Source: Artocarpus heterophyllus (lineage: Eukaryota > Streptophyta > Magnoliopsida > Rosales > Moraceae). Taken from it: a stretch of DNA of 64,000 nt. Shown one piece after another: positions 47,138-58,588 of the stretch. The translations under genes were made by a program, and so were the position numbers. The notes below the pieces were generated by a model. The model had not been told where the DNA came from. It did no database searches and saw only the letters and a program-made list of their open reading frames with translations. Numbering within the stretch: position 1 is the first letter of the stretch; every line of letters begins with the position of its first letter. Location: the NCBI GenBank assembly GCA_025403435.1, contig CM046344.1, positions 17,329,699 through 17,393,698 on the forward strand, given 5' to 3'.

Positions 47138-50100
47138 ATGGCAGCTATGAAAGGACTCCAAACACTTTCTCCAACATTGAGCATTAGAAAAAGCCTCCAT
47201 TCCCTCATTGCCCTTCTCCTTACAATCCTAGTCATTGTCGTTTGTTATCTTAGCCTAAATGGTAGCCAACTGTTGGAAGATTGTTCCAAGTCTAAAAAGA
47301 ACTCCGGTGAATCCGCCTCGACGTGCGATTTGTTCTCGGGGAAATGGGTTTTCGACAACAAGTCTTACCCTCTTTACAATGAGAAACAATGCACGTTCTT
47401 GTCGGATCAGTTGGCTTGTGAGAAGTTTGGTAGGCAAGACTTGAGCTATCGCAACTGGAGGTGGCAACCTCACCATTGTGACATCCCTAGGTATTCCTAT
47501 GTATGTAGTGTATTACTTAGCTAATGTTGTATTAGTTTGTCACACATTTTTTATCTAGTCAAAACAAAAAAAAAAACTTGTTCCTTTGATATTTCGTTGT
47601 TGGGTTGATTAATATGTGGCTCCTTTTTTTTTTTTTGTTTTGGGATTTTTTTTTTAAGGTCTTTTGGACGTGTGTTTTCCATGTTAATATAAGCTAGGTT
47701 CAATGCAACAGCGTTGCTAGAGAGACTAAGAAACAAGAGGCTCATGTTTGTTGGGGATTCTCTGAATAGAGGCATGTGGGTTTCTATGGTTTGTCTTGTT
47801 GACTCCGCCATCCCTCCTGCCTTCAAAAGCATGCATTCCAATGGTTCCTTAAACGTCTTCAAGGCCACCGTGAGTCTTTTCTTTTCTTTTTGCTCTTTTA
47901 TTTTATTTTCTTATTTTTTCCCTCTTGCTCAGAGCTTGGAATTAGCTACTCCTATGTTCCATAAAGCACCTATAAATCTAATCCTCATATGAGTACAACA
48001 TAAAAAAAATTTAGCTTAGGATGGGATAACATTTCGACACTATCTCATTATTATTATACAAAATTGTAATATGATAATATATTATGCCCACATACACTAT
48101 TATATGTACCTTACTGCTCTTTGATCACTTCTATTATACACAATTAGACTAAAAGTCTGTGTTCAATAGAACTTTGACTCGTAGATTGTTTGGGAATATA
48201 GTTCAAACTCTTAATCAAATTGGTCTAAAATTTAAATTTTACAAGAGAAAACACTATAACAAAGTTGGTTTGAACTGGGATTTTGTGGTTTGAAATAGGT
48301 TTACAAATGCCACTTTAATTGTTTTATGTAATTTTAACAAGAATTTTAACATATGTAACCTAATTAACCCTCTTTATGAAAAAAAAAAAAAAAAAACAAA
48401 GAAAAACAAACTAGTTTTCAGAAAAAAGAATTTTGGGCTTTCCCAGCCCAAAATGAGATTTGGGTTTCAGACTATATGATGCTTGTAAAGTTCAATCTAA
48501 GAGTGCAGTGAAGCATCCCAAAATACACAGGAGGACAAGGCAATTTTTTTATTATTTTACAATTGAAAAAATTGGATTATTGCGGTACAATCCAATTTTC
48601 CATCCTTTTGGAAGCATAAATTTCAAAAGGTTAAAAAAATTGGTAATAGCGTAATTATTAAAGGAATTAATCAATGGACTAAGTAGCTGAACCTCAAATT
48701 GACATATGATGTATATTTGGCACAAAAGTTGCACTCAATATAATACATGTCAAATTTTATACCAAAATTTTATACCAAAAATACTAAAATACTACAAAAT
48801 AATTTTACTATTCAAATACTAATTTTTGATATCGATATAAATAATAAGGTAATTACATAAGTATAGCTTCTTTTTTAAAAATTTTTCTTAATTTTTTTTT
48901 TGAATATTAGTACTTTCATCCCTCAGCCAAATTTGCCTGTCAAAAAACAAAATATAAAGACCAAATTACCCTTTAATATTTTTTAAAATATTTTGTATAT
49001 TAGCAAATTATAAAAAAAATAATAGAACAAGATATAACTTTTTGGAAGAAAAGCAGATATGTCGCCCATCACCTTTTTTTAACCAAAAAAATAAATATGT
49101 TTTAAAAACTATTTAGGGAAAATTTTTTTTTCTGCATTGTCCTTTAATTTATATAACAGGATGTAAATTTTTGGAAGAAAAGCAGATATGTCGCCCATCA
49201 CGTTTTTAAACCAAAAAATAAATATGTTTTAAAAACGATTTAAGGGTAATTTTTTTCTTTCTGCATTATTCTTTTATATTCTAAAAAATGTGAGAGAGAC
49301 AAAATCGAAATATATTTTTCAAATTAAAAGTGTTTTTATAATTTTTAAAAACATAAAGATAAATTGAAAAAAAGTTGGATGCGTGTGTACACGCAAATGA
49401 CTTTGGTTCGCACGTGCTCTACCTTCCACAGGTCATGTTACTTAGACCTGCTTCGAGAACGGCAATCATTTTTATTGCTGTTTTTGTCTCCCTGAGATTT
49501 ATAAAGCATTTGTCCAGAGGTAAACATCCGGCCGATTAAATGGATTTTAGGAATTTTTCGCTCCACCCAATTAGAGCCTGCCTGACTTGATTTTAAATCT
49601 AATCTATTTAATAAAAATTCAAACTTTAAAATCTATCTATCTAATAAAAATTTGGGTGGATTTAATAGGTTAATCGGGTTGAGCATTAGAAAGAAAAAAA
49701 AATTCAAACTAACAATTTATTAAAATAAAAAATGTATAAAACAAAAACTAAAGTTCATTATATATTGGTTGTTTAATAAAACTCAAACACATAAGTTATA
49801 ACCTAATAAACAAACCATAATAAAAACTTAAAAAAGCAAGTATCTTTTTAGTGAATAAACATCAACCACAAGATGTTCCCAATTGCCAATCTCGAACTCA
49901 TAGCATCTTCATTCAAACATTTTCTATGTGTCACCTAGCGTAAAGCCAAATAACTTTCAAAATAAATTAATATTAAATATATATCTTATAAAATAAGATA
50001 TGATAAGTGTATTACCTATTGCAACTTCTTTAGATTTTTCTAAGGCTTGCACTTTATTCATGTATTCTCTAAGCTCTATAAACTCCTTCTCCTCATACAT

Positions 50101-53100
50101 CAACCAATTCTTTGAACAAATCAAAGCCTCAACTATGTTTGGTAATGGAAAATTGGCTTCAATGTAACATCAGGGTTGACTCATCGGCTTCAATTGGCTT
50201 GTTAAGAATTTCCATTGGATTCAATTGCCTCTTATGAACAACCTCTAGTTCACGAAAAAGAAGAAGATAAAAGAAAAGAGAAAAAAAGCAGAGAAGACAA
50301 AAGGAGACGATGGCCCCGTTTGTTTTTGTTCTTAAAATTTTTGAAAATGTTTTCGTATATTTTTCGAGATAAAAATTTAAAAACACTCTCATTACAATTT
50401 TCAAAAAAAATTCATTTTTGAAAATAAAAACATGTACACATATTTTGAAAACAATACCAAACGGCCCCGATACATTCCGGTACAAAAACACAATAAATAA
50501 AGGTTTATTTTTTAAAATTTTTTTAGGGAATGTGCAATGTTTAGTGTACAGTGTATATTTTCTAGAAGTCTCAAACCAAAAAAAGTCTTTATAAACTATA
50601 AATAAAGGTTTTTTTTTGTTTAAGATTATATTAAAATTAAAATATATAATTATATATAATAAAATTTTTAGATGTATATGTATTACATTAGTGGGTTTGG
50701 ATTATCTCAGATTATGAAAAATTTAACCCAAGCCCACCCAATAAAAAATCAGATTGGGTGGATTTTTCAAAATTCTATTCGGTGGTTTACATCGCATTAT
50801 TTCAGATTTTTTTTTTCAATGGGTTAAATCGAATTCGTTGGATTGTGGGATTTGTTTGTTCACCCCTAATTTGTTTGTTGTGAGGAAATTTAGGGCTTCT
50901 TTTGTCTTTTTTTTTTTTTTTGGTTTTTGGCACATTGTCCATTAAAATTTTAATTTTAGCAATTTAACTCGGCTTTTTAAAATGTTGCAATATCTACTAT
51001 TTTGCTTAAGTTCCCATTAAATCGGTAACAGAAAGCTCACATATATATCAGGGCAAAATATCATGTTACTAATAAAACAATTTTAATTCAAACCCTAACG
51101 TGAAGCTGCCAAATTCTAATCCTTAATTTAATTAGAATTTAATTAAATGAGGACATTGAGACAATTTAGAAAGTTTGGAAAACAAATGGTCAAAATTAAA
51201 AATTTAGAAGACAAGCCGCTAAAAATTGTAAAATTTAAACTACAACAGTGTTAAAATCTTAAAAATAAATTCACAAGGCATAGTAGGTATCCCATATTTG
51301 GAACCCTATATATTTTATTCTGCAATTATACACACAACTTAATAAAATGCAGCTAATGGTTGGTAAAAAATGGAAATCAAGGAATACAATGCGTCAATTG
51401 AGTTCTATTGGTCACCGTTGCTGGTGGAGTCAAACAACGATGATCCCATAAGCCACCGCTTGCCAGAAAGGACCGTTAGAGTCCAAGCAATTGAAAAGCA
51501 TGCTAGGCATTGGACTGATGCTGACATCTTGGTTTTTAATACCTACCTTTGGTGGAGATCAAAATCCAAAATGAAAGTTCTGTAAGTACCTATTTCTATA
51601 TATGTTCTTCATTAATTTGGTTGACTTTAATACTACTTCTAGGATTAAGAAAGATATTTAAGTAAACAAGTTAGAACTTACCCATTTGACTTTGCTTTAT
51701 TTAATTATTTTCTAATGTTTTTGGCAATGATTAATTAAGGTGGGGATCGTTTGAGGACTCAGATGGGATATATAAAGATGTTGAGAGGTTACGCGTCTAT
51801 GAGATGGCTCTGAAGACTTGGTCTGATTGGTTGGAAGTTCATGTTGACAGAAGCAAGGCCCAATTGTTTTTTGTTAGCATGTCACCAATTCATGAAAGGT
51901 ACATAACTATTAAATGCTATTTGCCTTCGTATTTGTTCGATTAAACCAACTTAAAAGTTTTAAAGGTTTAATAATAGATATAACATTATTATAAATTGAA
52001 GACCTTACTTCGAACATAATGCTTAAAGGAGCATCTAGTAATATTATAATCTGTTTGGTTAAGGGTGGTTCCCATCACAAACTCAGTTATGAACAGTGTA
52101 AAGCTCTCACATATTATAACAAAAAGAAAAAAGTTGCTACAATATAAAGCTTTCATATGCTACAGTAAAAACGGTTCCCACCAATAGTTCCTACCACTAG
52201 CCAAACACTATCTTAGTTTATGTGACTTCAAGTACCATACATTGGCGAGTACAAGGATTTCCAACCCACAAAAAGACACATTATATGTATACATGTATAT
52301 ATACGTATTTTTTTTAAGGTAGGCATGCATAATTCTTGTATCTTTTATTTATGTCTGTGTATTTCTATATGCCTGCTTATAGAAATAATTCATGATGTCC
52401 CCACGTTGCTTATATCTACTCATCGTCGGCACGTGCAAATATCCATCATTGTCGGCAAACTTACTATGGGCGAGTTAGCCTTGTTATTTACCATACAAAC
52501 AAGAAATCAAGATTATATGTATGTATATAAATATATGTAAGTAACTTTATGTTTTCAAGGATTAGGGGAAAAAAAGAGTAATTTTATGTTAGATACAGTA
52601 TCATTTGTGATTATTAAAATTCTTTTTATTTATACAGAGTTATAATCATACTACTTATAAAAATAGTAAGTTCCGGTCTAATATATAGTATACTTTTTAA
52701 ACTGAAATCCGCTTTCTTATTAGTGACGAAAGTGCTCATATTTTTAAGCATACAAAACGAGAAATAAGAAAATATTTGTTCTCTCACGGAAAGTTCACAA
52801 GAAAAAGAGTTGATTAATAGCATGAATCCATCTACTATATATTGTAGGGCTCATGAATGGGGTGGAGTAAAGGGTGAAAATTGCTACGGTGAAACAGAGC
52901 AGATTTTCAAGGAGGGATATTGGGGAAATGTGTCGGATCCAAGAATGATGAGAGTTGTGGAGAAAGTGCTTGATGAATTGAAAACAAGGGGAGTACATGT
53001 TCAAATGCTCAACATTACTCAGCTCTCAGAGTATAGAAAAGAAGCTCATCCCTCCATTTATAGGAAGCAATGGGAACCTCTAACTGAGGAGAAAATATCA

Positions 53101-53205
53101 AACCCTAAAAGCTATGCAGATTGTCATCATTGGTGCCTACCGGGAGTCCCTGATGTCTGGAATGAGCTTCTCTATGCCCATATTTTTTATCAACGGCAAA
53201 AATAG
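47138..53205 (+). CDS. TBL33/34/35-like xylan O-acetyltransferase, 5 exons, 413 aa
   Basis: Exons: 47138-47490, 47698-47869, 51382-51581, 51740-51898, 52848-53205; all introns are GT-AG and phases fit, giving 1242 nt with the stop. The protein is a type II Golgi membrane protein. It has a short basic N-terminus, signal anchor ([18 protein letters not shown], about residues 27-44), PMR5N domain ([19 protein letters not shown] to [10 protein letters not shown]), then the PC-esterase domain. That has the GDS motif ([16 protein letters not shown], end of exon 2 region) and the DXXH motif ([20 protein letters not shown]) near the C-terminus. Ser, Asp and His of these motifs form the catalytic set. 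Members of this clade transfer acetyl groups to xylan; closest relatives by eye are TBL33/34/35. Intron 2 is 3.5 kb and intron 4 holds a MITE. ATG choice fits the anchor position. No lesion was seen. Confidence 0.9.
47870..51381 (+). other. Intron 2 of the first TBL gene (3.5 kb)
   Basis: Starts GTGAGT and ends AAG before GAATACAATG. It is AT-rich. A 129-bp tandem duplication (TTGGAAGAAAAGCAGATATG and so on) starts at 49042 and 49171. The part at 48170-48310 has TTTGGGAATATAGTTCAAAC, a half-copy of the Tourist-like MITE end. Open frames at 50159-50491 and elsewhere are low-complexity. Confidence 0.75.
52047..52212. mobile_element. Tourist-like MITE in intron 4 of the TBL gene
   Basis: TTA flanks both sides (52044-52046 and 52213-52215). 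The ends have TGTTTGGTTAAGGGTGG and reversed TGTTTGGCTAGTGGTAG at the same offset. The inside has GTGTAAAGCTCTCACAT, shared with the MITE at 55074. About 166 bp. Confidence 0.6.
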
Positions 53206-53468
53206 AAAAAAGAAAACGCAAATTCAGACTAATAATTGTACCCATTTCTTTGTATTATTTTTTTTTTCCTGTTTTATTCTAATGAAGTTTAGTTATCACT
53301 GTTTCCTCTTTTTTCGCCTAAGGCCAAAAAGGGTAGGGGACAAAAAAGAAAGGAAACATTAGCAAAAAAAAAAAATCTAATTATGACGGCTTTTTTATCT
53401 TTTATTGCTCGACATTTGTACTATGAAGACTCCAACCTTCTGTCCTCCATTGGGTGTGGCATAGGTCT

Positions 53469-53504
<36 letters not shown>

Positions 53505-54886
53505 AAAAAGGGATAAGTGGTATACTCATGCCCTCAGTTCAATACTTGTTATCTGACAACTTAGGAATAATTTTATCGATTCTTAAATGTTAAATGAGAG
53601 AGTCATGGTAGGTCATCGTTATGCCATAAACATCTATGATAGGTCTACTCTTGACAAAAAAGAAAAACAAAACCAAAACCTTCATTCTACTTTTAAATAG
53701 CTAAGATTTTGAAGGCAGTAGACCAATGAACTCAACTTAGAGGAGTTTCCTACATTTGATGGGGGTGGTAGAGACTACTCGTTTTCTTTGAAAGTTTAAG
53801 TTAGACCATCTCCAATCAGCATTTTTTTAGGAGATTTTGTTACTTTGGCTTTGGTTTTTTATTCAACCTGACGCCAAATCCTTCCCCAACAATAGCATAA
53901 AAATAGGAATTGAACAGTAGCACACTAAATCTGGCGTGCTGCTGTTCATCTACGCTATTTAGTTTTTTTTTTTTAATAGTTTCTTTATTTATAAGAACCC
54001 CATAACTTAAATTTATAGTTTTCTATTTTTGACCTTAATTTTATAGTTTTCAACAAAATTAATTACTTTTTGCTACAGAAAACAATTTTTTATATCCCAA
54101 ATTTTTTGTATTATCTAATGGTTAATTTACATGGTATAAAATTAATATTTAAACCATTAAAATGTCAATTATATAAATGTAAAAACTTCAAATAATTAAA
54201 CTTGGACATAATTGGTGAAATAAATAAATAGTAGAAAATTAGTAAAAAGTAACATAAAAAATAAGATGAAGTAGAATATACCGCGAATACTCGTTTTTGG
54301 TGTCAAATAGTATAATGGATTGTAGATAAAGTTACCGTTTGATATGACAGTTACATCATTTTGATGTTATGGGTTAAAGACGCCCATAGTCCTATCACAA
54401 TGAGTTAAATTAATGAAAAATCCATTTTTGTAAGGAATCTATATGATATGTATGGAATTATTGTCTTTTCAAATTATTTGATTAATACGTCATCGTTTAT
54501 GTCTATAACCATTTACCTTTAGATTAAAAGAAAAAAGAGACTTTATCTGAGTATTAGATATATCTGAGTATTAGATATATCTTAACTTATAATTATAATA
54601 TTTTGTGGAAAGGAAAATAACTTGTATATTTATTTTTTTTGAATATGTGTTTATTAAAATAACTTCTCTAATGTGAGACTACCTAAATATTTTTCCTTGA
54701 CATTTTTTTTAAATATGATCGTTATATACAATTTTTTTTTCTCTAGTTGCCCTATTGAAATGTGTTCTTATCTAAGCATTTTTCCCAAACAACTCTCTGA
54801 ACTACCTTTTCATATGTATCTTATGAATAATTTACCATCTAATTTGCTCCAAAAAAAAGAACTTTTTTCCCTTCTAAATGCGCTTT

Positions 54887-54929
<43 letters not shown>

Positions 54930-56562
54930 TTATTACCTATAGAGAATGATAAGTCAATAAATGACACTAATGGTCTATTTGACTAATACATTTGAATAAG
55001 GATTTAACTTTTTTTTTAATGAGGTTCGAACTGTGGTTCAAACTCACATGACAAACATGTTTTAAGCTTTTTAGGGAATTTGGGAAAGTAGTTCAAACCA
55101 ATGGTTTGAACTGTAAGCAGTGTAAAGCTCTCACATGCTATAGTAAAGCTATAGTGTAAAACTCTTATATGTTACAGTCTTAAACCTAAATTGATGGTTT
55201 AAACTACTCTCCCAAACTCCTTATTTGAAGAATTTTAAATTTTCATATAAAAGAAATAGATCAAAATGATTTGCATGCATAAATTGGTTCCCAATGTTAT
55301 CAAAAATGTGACAAACTGATTCCAACGTTAACAAAAAGGTAATAAACTAATCCCCAACGTTAGCAAAATGGTGACAAACCGATTCCCAACGTTAGCAAAA
55401 TGGTTACAAACTAGTCCCTAACGTTAGCAAAAAAGGTCTTAAAATAGTCGCCCAAAACTGACCTTAAATATCCACATGCAAACTACAACATTCATCCTTT
55501 CTCTTTCAAATATTTTCTGCATTCCCACCAAATAAAACACAAAAACAAAAAAACAAAATAATGACCACTACAACGGCAATCTTGCAGAATCTAAACCCAC
55601 TAACTCCAACATTATAATTCTGATGTTCCAATTAAAGAACTTAGGCCTCTAATTCATTAACCCTCCTCAACAATCTGGGTATAATCATCATTGATCTTGC
55701 ACATATTGGTGGGTCATGCCATCTAAAGAACACACAGTCATCTTCTACATAACCAATAACAAAGAGCACAAGCTGAAAATATCTAAAAAAAAAGAAAAAA
55801 TGAACAATTTCAGGCCATTACACACAAAAAAAAAAAAAAGAAGCAAACCTCAGCTTTCTCACACACATAGAATCTACACCCTGGGTTTGCATCAGTCTAA
55901 GAAGTCATGAGCTTGCTCGATGATGGAGGGGAGCAAAAACAAAGGGGTCCACGGTTCTCCATGATCGGACAACTTGAATTTACACACTAATTTCTTCTTT
56001 CCCCAAATCTATTTCAGATTCAAAAAAAAAAAACCCAACTGATATCTCATTTTTCCCTCCAAGATATACATCCATACCCATTTACAATATTACCCCAAGT
56101 AGTTAATCACGTGCGCCTCATGTGGGACGCATTTAATGTCTGTCAGCTACGATGGTCCCCCAGTAACTTTTTTGAAAGGCTGGGGTCAGTTTGGTCAAAT
56201 AAAAGGTTGGGGGACTAAAATCTAACTTGAGACCAAATCAACAATTTACCCTAAAAATAAAAGAGAGAACTTGCTACACCTTTTCAAAACAAAATCACAA
56301 ATATCGTCTTCTAAAAAAAAAGTTATGCTCTTAATTTTTTTTTATTTACTTTATGGGTTTCTTTTATGGGTGACTTTTCTGATGGGAACCCTTATTAGCG
56401 GTAAATGTTTCTAAAGCGTTAAATATGGTTTTAGACGTTTGATCTACAATTAAATATAAAGATGTTAGATCAATTAAAGATTTATCACTTGATAATTTGA
56501 GCCCTTAAATCACCGTTATTAGGATTAATTACAACTCCAAAGAATTGTTTAAAAATTAAGAT
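53206..56562. other. 3' flank of the first TBL gene and intergenic DNA
   Basis: Poly-T tract at 53469-53498. A TA dinucleotide repeat runs at 54891-54926. A minisatellite of five 32-bp units (CCAACGTTAGCAAAATGG type) starts at 55290, 55322, 55354, 55386 and 55417. The following part to 56250 is the non-coding plant repeat with CCCAACGTT and GGGACTAAAATCTAAC phrases. No gene is supported; the open frame at 55716-55910 is low-complexity. Confidence 0.6.
55074..55220. mobile_element. Tourist-like MITE (about 147 bp)
   Basis: Terminal inverted repeats of 26 bp with three mismatches: GGAATTTGGGAAAGTAGTTC onward at 55075 and, reversed, GGAGTTTGGGAGAGTAGTTT onward at 55220. TTA lies on both sides (55071-55073 and 55221-55223). 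The inside holds GTGTAAAGCTCTCACATGC, shared with 52047 and, reversed, 8323. Confidence 0.72.
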
Positions 56563-57256
56563 TGTTAACAAATAATAAATAACAAGAAATCAAATACTAT
56601 TGAAAAGTAAAAGATACCACACACGAGAATTTTAGAGTAGTTCACTTTGTGAAAAAGCTAAGTTCACTGTTCTTCACTGTGATGAGAAAAGTAACTACAA
56701 ATTACAAATTGTTTCAGAGAAGATATTTAGTAAAAAGTCTGGCACTATTTCTACAATGTTTCTATAGAGCTTCTTCTATATGTCTTCATGAAGTTGCTGT
56801 CTCCTTTTATATAGAAAGTGGTGTGAGATTGTGGCCTCAAACTGACAAAAAGAGTGGGGTGATAATGCACATAGTAGTGGGCACATGTCAATTTGTTATT
56901 GGCCGTAAGAATCGGGTTTCTCCCACATTTTAGTACGTGACTGGACATGCATCTTCCTGTAACTGTCAGGTTGTGCATATCAATCCTGTTGAACCAACAC
57001 TTGAGCAAATCTGTAATGACAATGAATGCTTAGATACAAGATACAATTATAATCAAATTGTATTCAATTGAAGCCTCAACCTAACCAAGTACTGGATAAA
57101 TAGTATTCCTCATGGCATACTATTTCAAGTCAAACACTCCTACTGCCTCAAATCAAATGCTCTAGCTGGGCTCAATTCGTTCGGATCGTAACTCATACTA
57201 TTCACTTTGGGCCTTTTGAATGTTTGAGCCCAACCAAATTGTACCCCGACAATGAT
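56558..57256 (-). mobile_element. Solo copia-type LTR (689 bp)
   Basis: The LTR is 56563-57251. On the minus strand it starts TGTCGGGGTACAATTTGG and ends TGTTAACA, as in copia LTRs. A TATA box (CTATATAAAAGGAG on the minus strand) lies at 56801-56814. The flanks AAGAT (56558-56562) and ATGAT (57252-57256) match in four of five bases, suggesting an old duplication. It lies 477 bp upstream of the second TBL start, pointing away from it. Confidence 0.65.
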
Positions 57257-57727
57257 CAAAATAATTTTTTCTGTAGACTACACGGTTGAATTATAAATAC
57301 CCACTTAGTATTTTTTTTCCGATTTTTAACAAAGAAATTGTCTATTTTGGAGCTATTTTTTCTTGAACTTCGTTCTAGTTATTGGTGGAACCGTGCAGTT
57401 TTTATATCGTGTTTTTTGGAACAAGGGCTATGAATGTGGAGTAGTGTTTGTTTATTTAAATGTCATCTCATAATTTTATGGTTTTCAACAAATAATAATA
57501 ATAATAATAATAATACTTTTCTAAAATGGAGCAGTTGCAACTGTTTGAGATACCCGCCCGCACCAGATAGCAAGTCGTTCAATTCAACTGACGCCCATTT
57601 AATACACATTTATTCTTTCTACTTCCAAAAATCCCTGTCGTACAGGTTCTATTTCTGTTCCATGATTTTAGTCAAATTAATTTCTCTCTGAAAATTCCTC
57701 AGAGATTTCTCTACACTGCTCTTCACA
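57252..57727 (+). other. Upstream region of the second TBL gene
   Basis: Holds an AAT/ATA microsatellite at 57490-57514. No TATA box could be fixed with confidence. The part after about 57650 (CTCTCTGAAAATTCCTCAGAG) is probably 5' leader. Confidence 0.4.
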
Positions 57728-58367
57728 ATGCAAAGGTGGAACAAGAAGAAAACCCATTTCCCTCTACTCGCATTGATCTTCCTCATCTTCATCGTCTTGT
57801 CAATCCTCCACAACGAACGCAGCATTCTCCAAATCCAAGCAGATCAACAACACCATGAACAACAAAAACAACGAGATCACCATTTTCGTCCCCACCCACA
57901 AGATTCCTTCACCTTCGTCAAGCCCAATCTTCTCAGACTTCCCGGTCGATCCCCAGTTCATCTCTTCTTCTTTTTCTTGAATCTTCTCTCGGATTTCTGG
58001 GATTCGTTTGGTTTTCTGGTTATAAGCTCAAATGGGTTTTTTCCTTCTTTTTTTTTTGGGTTTTTCTTTCAGAGGTTATCGATAGGTTCAGTAAATGCAA
58101 CTCCACTAGAAAGTACAGTCGCCGGAAAATCGAGTGGACCGCCAGGCGTACGGATAGCACCGGTAGTCTTCGGCGCCGGAGAAAGAGTATGGATGATAAG
58201 TGTGATGTGTTTTCCGGCAAGTGGGTGTTCGACAACACGTCGTATCCGCTGTACAATGAGGCAGGGTGTCCGTACATGTCGGACCAGTTGGCGTGTCACA
58301 AGCATGGGAGGGACGATTTGGGGTGCCAATACTGGAGATGGCAACCCCATGGTTGTAATTTGAAGAG
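57728..58367 (+). CDS. TBL3-like O-acetyltransferase, exons 1-2 only; continues past a retrotransposon
   Basis: Exon 1 is 57728-57944 and exon 2 is 58073-58367; the 128-bp intron is GT-AG. The join gives KPNLLRLP then EVIDRFSKCNSTRKYS. Exon 1 encodes a signal anchor (FPLLALIFLIFIVLSIL) typical of a type II Golgi protein. Exon 2 encodes the PMR5N part: [50 protein letters not shown], ending at AG before GTCGGT. That donor is at the same place (Arg split AG/G) as in the first TBL gene. The GDS and DXXH parts are not in view. They should lie to the right of the copia B element in intron 2, or be lost. By eye nearest to Arabidopsis TBL3. No stop is seen in these exons. Confidence 0.85.
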
Positions 58368-58588
58368 GTCGGTTAGTGATTGTTTTTATGTTTGGCAAAT
58401 TCTTGGAAATGTGATACTTGTTAGAGTGATGGTTGTGATTTCGTTGTTCTTTTAGAGATTAATGGAAGTAATTGAATTCGCCTGGTTTGGTAATGTAATT
58501 ATTGGACTTTACTTGTAGGGACAACAAAAATCATTAATGCACAGTTATTAGAGTTTGAAATGCCAAATTTAAAATTTTAGGTCCAACT
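58368..58588 (+). other. Start of intron 2 of the TBL3-like gene
   Basis: The intron opens GTCGGTTAG and is AT-rich; at 58589 the copia B LTR begins. Confidence 0.7.
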
